Part shown: positions 13,181-16,295 of the stretch, piece after piece
Layout: every line of letters begins with the position of its first letter
Numbering within the stretch: the first letter of the stretch is position 1
From: Actinomycetes bacterium
GTDB lineage: Bacteria > Actinomycetota > Actinomycetes > Actinomycetales > Microbacteriaceae
Assembly (NCBI GenBank): GCA_023390155.1
Contig: JAEWDJ010000102.1
Span: forward strand, 1-16,295
Direction of reading: 5' to 3'
DNA length: 16,295 nt
Made by a program: the position numbers and the translations under genes
Notes under the pieces: model-generated
Databases searched by the model: none
What the model was told of the DNA's origin: nothing
The model's input: only the letters and a program-made list of their open reading frames with translations

Positions 13181-13771
13181 ATGTCGCTCACCGACGTCGC
13201 CCCCCGCACCGCCGAGACCGCCGCCCCGCTTCTCCCCGCGCTCGCCGAGCGCTGGAGCCCGCGGTCGTTCGATCCGTCCGCCGACATCGACGAGACCCGG
13301 CTCACGGCCGCCCTGGAGGCCGCGCGCTGGTCGCCCTCGGCCAACAACTCGCAGCCGTGGCGCTTCATCGTGGCCCGCCGCGGGACCGCGGAGTTCGACG
13401 CCATCGTCGCCAACCTCCTGGGCTTCAACCAGGCCTGGGCCGGCGCCGCGAGCGTGCTCGTGGTCGCCGTGGCCGAGGTGGCGGACGCGGAGGGCGCCGA
13501 GCGTCGCTGGGCCACGTACGACGTGGGCCAGGCGGTCGCGCACCTCACCATCCAGGCGCACCACGACGGGCTGCACACGCACCAGATGGGCGGCTTCCAG
13601 CCCGACGGGCTGCGCGAGGCGTTCGGGCTGGAGGAGCGCTTCGTGCCGGTCTCGGTGACCGCGCTCGGCCTCCTCGGCGACGCGGACGCGCTGCCCGAGC
13701 AGCTGCGGGAGCGCGAGGTCGCCCCGCGCACGCGCCGCCCGCTCGACGAGGTCGTTCTCGTCCGCGCCTGA
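13181..13771 (+). CDS. Nitroreductase-family protein (FMN-dependent)
   Basis: 196 residues. The N-terminal RWSPRSFDP (24-32) and ARWSPSANNSQPWRFIV (48-64) carry the FMN-phosphate and isoalloxazine contacts of the nitroreductase fold; the Asn-rich SANNSQPW segment is characteristic. The middle (YDVGQAVAHLTIQAHHDGLHTHQMGGF) is the dimer-interface helix and substrate-side loop. Members reduce nitro compounds, quinones, flavins or enones with NAD(P)H. The ATG at 13181 has GAGGAG 8 bases upstream. An in-frame ATG at 13097 is rejected since codons between the two show no G/C preference at third positions. Follows the LLM oxidoreductase in the same direction and ends just before a strong bidirectional terminator. 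Confidence 0.88.
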   Translation: MSLTDVAPRTAETAAPLLPALAERWSPRSFDPSADIDETRLTAALEAARWSPSANNSQPWRFIVARRGTAEFDAIVANLLGFNQAWAGAASVLVVAVAEVADAEGAERRWATYDVGQAVAHLTIQAHHDGLHTHQMGGFQPDGLREAFGLEERFVPVSVTALGLLGDADALPEQLREREVAPRTRRPLDEVVLVRA

Positions 13772-13783
13772 TCTCCGATCGTT

Positions 13784-13818
13784 CGAAGGCCCTCATCCAC
13801 CGCGGATGAGGGCCTTCG
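13784..13818. terminator. Bidirectional intrinsic-type terminator
   Basis: A perfect 15-bp stem (13784-13798 with 13804-13818) closes a 5-base loop. It starts 12 bases after the nitroreductase stop and ends 5 bases before the stop of the convergent dehydrogenase gene. No long U-tract follows on either side, as is common in high-GC genomes. Confidence 0.85.
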
Positions 13819-13823
13819 TCGTG

Positions 13824-14813
13824 TCAGCGGGGAGCGTTGACCGGCAAGTCCGGCGCGCCGGTCACCAGCATCGTGACCGCGTTCTGCGCCTGGATGCGCA
13901 CGTACTCGATCTCGGTCCGCCGCGAGAAGTAGGCGATGTGCGGGGTCAGCACGACGTCGTCCCGGCCGAGGAGAGGATGCCCGGCGGCCGGCGGCTCGTC
14001 CTCCAGCACGTCGAGCGCGGCGCCGGCGAGGTGCCCGGCGTCGAGTGCAGCGGCGAGGGCGGCCGAGTCGACGAGACCGCCGCGGGAGACGTTGACGAGG
14101 AGGGAGCCGGCGGGCATCGCGGCGAGGAAGCCGGCGTCCACCATCCCCGCCGTCTCCGCGGTGAGCGGGAGGTGCAGCGAGAGGACGTCGGAGGCCGCGC
14201 GCACCTCCTCCAGCGACGCCCGGCGGACGCCGAGGGCGGCGAGGTCGGCCGAGACCTCGGCGGTGTCCGGGAGCATCGGGTCGTAGCCGACGACCCGGCC
14301 GAAGAGCGGACCGGCCAGGCGCGCGAACTCGCGGCCGATCCGGCCGAGCCCGACGAGGCCGAGGGTCTGCTCGCTGAGGCGCGGAGGAGCGGTCGCGGCG
14401 CGCTCGTTCCACCGGCCGGGGGTCGCCGACGCCGTGTAGAACGGCAGCTGCCGCGCGCTCGCCAGCAGCAGGGCGAGGGCGTGCGTGGCCACCTCCTCCG
14501 TCGCCGCGCCGGGCACATTGGTGACCCACACGCCGTGCTCCGTCGCGGCCTCCACGTCCACCTCGTCGAAGCCCATGGACATGAGCGCGACGACTTTCAG
14601 GCGCGGGAGGGACGCGATCACCTCGCGGGTGATGCTCGCGTAGCCCGGGAGCAGCGCGTCGGCATCCCGCGCTCCCGCGATGATCGCGTGCGGGTCGCGG
14701 GTGCCGAGCACGCGCACCTCGAAGCCGTTCGCCTCGAGCAGGGCGATGCCGGGCGCGGGGTCGGTGTCGTCGACGTCGGTGTAGACCGCGAGCGGGCGCC
14801 GGCCGTCACTCAT
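13824..14813 (-). CDS. D-2-hydroxyacid dehydrogenase family protein
   Basis: 329 residues. It has the two-domain plan of the family: an N-terminal substrate domain ([34 protein letters not shown]) and a Rossmann domain with GLGRIG (GxGxxG, 155-160) and Asp178 in VVGYDPM, which suggests NAD rather than NADP preference. The catalytic triad is present: Arg244 in NVSRGGLVD, Glu273 in LEDEPP and His292 in TPHIA. It should reduce a 2-oxoacid to the D-2-hydroxyacid or run in reverse; the substrate is not evident. Its ATG overlaps the end of the ureohydrolase gene by 8 bases (14806-14813), so the two are translationally coupled. This ties the enzyme to guanidino-compound metabolism, where a 2-oxoacid (2-ketoarginine) would be the expected partner; that link is inference. 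Confidence 0.9.
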   Translation of the reverse strand: MSDGRRPLAVYTDVDDTDPAPGIALLEANGFEVRVLGTRDPHAIIAGARDADALLPGYASITREVIASLPRLKVVALMSMGFDEVDVEAATEHGVWVTNVPGAATEEVATHALALLLASARQLPFYTASATPGRWNERAATAPPRLSEQTLGLVGLGRIGREFARLAGPLFGRVVGYDPMLPDTAEVSADLAALGVRRASLEEVRAASDVLSLHLPLTAETAGMVDAGFLAAMPAGSLLVNVSRGGLVDSAALAAALDAGHLAGAALDVLEDEPPAAGHPLLGRDDVVLTPHIAYFSRRTEIEYVRIQAQNAVTMLVTGAPDLPVNAPR

Positions 14814-15774
14814 GTGCGGCGCCCCCCCGCACGATGACCTGCGCCATCGCCGTCATCAGCTCGTAGGCGACGTGCGAGGCCGCGATGCCGGTGACCTGGG
14901 CGTGGTCGTAGGCCGGCGCGACCTCGACCACGTCGGCTCCGACGATGTTCAGGTCGGTCAGCCCGCGGAGCAGGCGCAGCAGCTCGCGGCTCGTGAGGCC
15001 GCCGGCCTCGGGCGTTCCGGTGCCGGGCGCGTGCGCCGGGTCGAGCACGTCGATGTCGATCGAGATGTAGAGCGGCCGGTCGCCGATGCGCGTGCGGATG
15101 CGGTCGAGGGCGGCGGGGATCCCGTGCTCCTCGATGTACTCGCTGGAGACGATGGCGAAGCCGAGGCGCTCGTCGTCCTCCAGGTCCTGCTTGCTGTAGA
15201 GCGGCCCGCGGGTGCCCACGTGGACGGACGCGGTGCGGTCGAGGTAGCCCTCCTCCGACGCCCGGCGGAACGGAGTGCCGTGCGTGATCGGCTCGTCGAA
15301 GTAGGTGTTCCAGGTGTCGAGGTGCGCGTCGAAGTGCAGCACGGCGACGGGCCCGTGCTTCTCGCTCACGGCCTTCAGCAGCGGGTAGGCGATGGTGTGG
15401 TCGCCGCCGATCGTCAGGATGCGCCGCACCCGCTCGCCCAGATCGCTCGCCGCCTCGGCGATCTGCCGCACGGCCTCGTCGATGTGGAACGGGTTCACCG
15501 CGATGTCGCCCGCATCCGCCACCTGCACGGCCTCCCACCCCGAGAAGTCCTGCGCCGGGTTGTAGGGGCGCAGCAGCCGGCTCGCGGCGCGCACGTGCTC
15601 CGGTCCGAAGCGCGCGCCCGGCCGGTAGCTGACGCCGGTGTCGAAGGGGATGCCGACGACGGCGAGGTCGACCGCCGGGACGTCTTCGAGGCGCGGCAGC
15701 CGCGCGAACGTCGAGAGGCCGGCGTAGCGCGGCGTCTGGGAGGCGTCGGCCGGGCCGATGGGTGTGCTGCTCAT
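14806..15774 (-). CDS. Ureohydrolase of the agmatinase/guanidinobutyrase family
   Basis: 322 residues. It hydrolyses a guanidino compound to an amine and urea with a binuclear metal centre, usually Mn. All six ligands are visible: His126 (GGDH), Asp149, His151 and Asp153 (DAHLD), Asp240 and Asp242 (SIDIDVLDP). THGTPFRRA and [10 protein letters not shown] are typical of agmatinase-type rather than arginase-type members. The neighbouring TPP enzyme resembles 2-ketoarginine decarboxylase, so 4-guanidinobutyrate is a better substrate guess than agmatine (inference); no arginine decarboxylase is seen. The ATG at 15774 with GGGGA 6 bases upstream is chosen over a longer in-frame opening that would overlap the upstream gene. 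The gap to the TPP gene is 16 bp and the downstream dehydrogenase overlaps by 8 bases, so the three form an operon. Confidence 0.9.
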   Translation of the reverse strand: MSSTPIGPADASQTPRYAGLSTFARLPRLEDVPAVDLAVVGIPFDTGVSYRPGARFGPEHVRAASRLLRPYNPAQDFSGWEAVQVADAGDIAVNPFHIDEAVRQIAEAASDLGERVRRILTIGGDHTIAYPLLKAVSEKHGPVAVLHFDAHLDTWNTYFDEPITHGTPFRRASEEGYLDRTASVHVGTRGPLYSKQDLEDDERLGFAIVSSEYIEEHGIPAALDRIRTRIGDRPLYISIDIDVLDPAHAPGTGTPEAGGLTSRELLRLLRGLTDLNIVGADVVEVAPAYDHAQVTGIAASHVAYELMTAMAQVIVRGGAAHE

Positions 15775-15790
15775 GGTGTTCCCCGTACTG

Positions 15791-16295
15791 CTACTTCGTG
15801 AAGGTGGACTGCGTGAGATGGATGAGGTGGAGGCCGCCCGCCTGCCCGGCCGCGGCGACCGCGTCGGCCAGCTCTGCGCCGGTGGCCGCGCGGTGCCCGG
15901 TGCCGCCGAACGCGACGGCGACGGCCGCCCAGTCGGGCTGCGCCAGGTCGACGCCGATCGGCGCGATGCCGGCATCCACCTCGTTCTGCTTGATCTCGGC
16001 GTAACCGCCGTTGTCGACGACGATGACCGTCAGGTCGAGCCGCTGCTCCACGGCCGTGATGAGCTCCTGCACCGAGAACATCAGCGCGCCGTCGCCCACG
16101 ACCGCGAAGACCGGGCGGCCGCGCTGGGCGACGCGCGAGCCGATGGCGGCGGGCAGGCCGTAGCCGAGCGTGGCGTACGTCGCCATGTAGGGCGTGGAGT
16201 TCGGCGTCGCGACGCGGAGGCGGTTGAGCAGCCCCCAGTAGGCGATCTGGGACGAGTCGGTGGCGACGATCGCGTCGGCCGGGACGGCCGAGACG
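15791..16295 (-). CDS. Thiamine-diphosphate enzyme, C-terminal part (2-ketoarginine decarboxylase-like); runs off the right edge
   Basis: 167 residues of the C-terminal TPP-binding (PP) domain are visible; N-terminal domains lie beyond the window. [13 protein letters not shown] opens the domain, and the TPP/Mg motif is GDG (VVGDGALMF) ending in DNGGYAEIK, where the usual second Asn of 'NN' is Gly. EIK, then PIGVDL and PDW, is a pattern I associate from memory with 5-guanidino-2-oxopentanoate decarboxylases (AruI) and relatives; this was not checked against a database. AruI converts 2-ketoarginine to 4-guanidinobutyraldehyde in the arginine transaminase pathway. The ureohydrolase 16 bp downstream would act two steps later, after aldehyde oxidation. 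Acetolactate synthase-like or other benzoylformate decarboxylase-type enzymes remain possible. Confidence 0.75.
   Translation of the reverse strand, partial: VSAVPADAIVATDSSQIAYWGLLNRLRVATPNSTPYMATYATLGYGLPAAIGSRVAQRGRPVFAVVGDGALMFSVQELITAVEQRLDLTVIVVDNGGYAEIKQNEVDAGIAPIGVDLAQPDWAAVAVAFGGTGHRAATGAELADAVAAAGQAGGLHLIHLTQSTFTK

Noticed and set aside
12727..14529. 600-codon minus-strand open frame across the nitroreductase and dehydrogenase region
   Set aside because: It overlaps recognised genes on both strands and crosses the strong terminator at 13784-13818; the dehydrogenase is in another frame with intact catalytic residues.

Overview
The window is very GC-rich DNA with strong G/C preference at third codon positions. 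Several genes appear to start directly behind a TAnnnT -10 box with no room for a Shine-Dalgarno (SD) site. The domain make-up (PCD-VOC fusion, lipobox lipoprotein, MHS transporter, GlxA-type regulator, LLM oxidoreductase) fits a high-GC actinobacterium, probably Microbacteriaceae. That placement is inference from style and gene families, not from a marker gene. No rRNA, tRNA, CRISPR array or insertion sequence was seen.

Layout: (1) 1-1379 (-) is a membrane family-2 glycosyltransferase of the hyaluronan-synthase type, running off the left edge, with a long hairpin-rich leader. (2) 1380-1975 is a gap holding these hairpins, a 21-bp-period direct repeat and a possible small minus-strand gene. 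(3) 1976-3165 (+) is a pterin carbinolamine dehydratase/VOC fusion overlapping a secreted lipoprotein by 4 bp. (4) 3252-5992 (+) is a MarR regulator, then a VOC protein and an MHS transporter behind two inverted 13-bp operators 50 bp apart: a small catabolic/uptake unit. (5) 6001-7819 (-) is an operon of a quinone-oxidoreductase-like MDR enzyme and a crotonase. It diverges from 8062-11224 (+): a double-SnoaL protein, a GlxA-type DJ-1/AraC regulator and a dihydrolipoyl dehydrogenase. The divergent gap carries two inverted copies of a 24-bp motif, each upstream of one promoter. (6) 11221-11922 (-) is a TetR regulator divergent from an LLM flavin-dependent oxidoreductase, with a near-perfect 22-bp palindrome between them, followed by a nitroreductase (+). 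(7) A strong bidirectional terminator at 13784-13818 separates these from a minus-strand operon: TPP enzyme (right edge), ureohydrolase, D-2-hydroxyacid dehydrogenase.

How they may work together: most of the window is a row of small redox/catabolic cassettes, each with its own one-component regulator and a recognisable candidate operator. The right-hand operon fits the arginine transaminase route (2-ketoarginine decarboxylase plus guanidinobutyrase), with an unexpected hydroxyacid dehydrogenase coupled to it. The least explained pieces are the 24-bp divergent motif pair, the structured glycosyltransferase leader and the possible CxxC small protein at 1729-1929.
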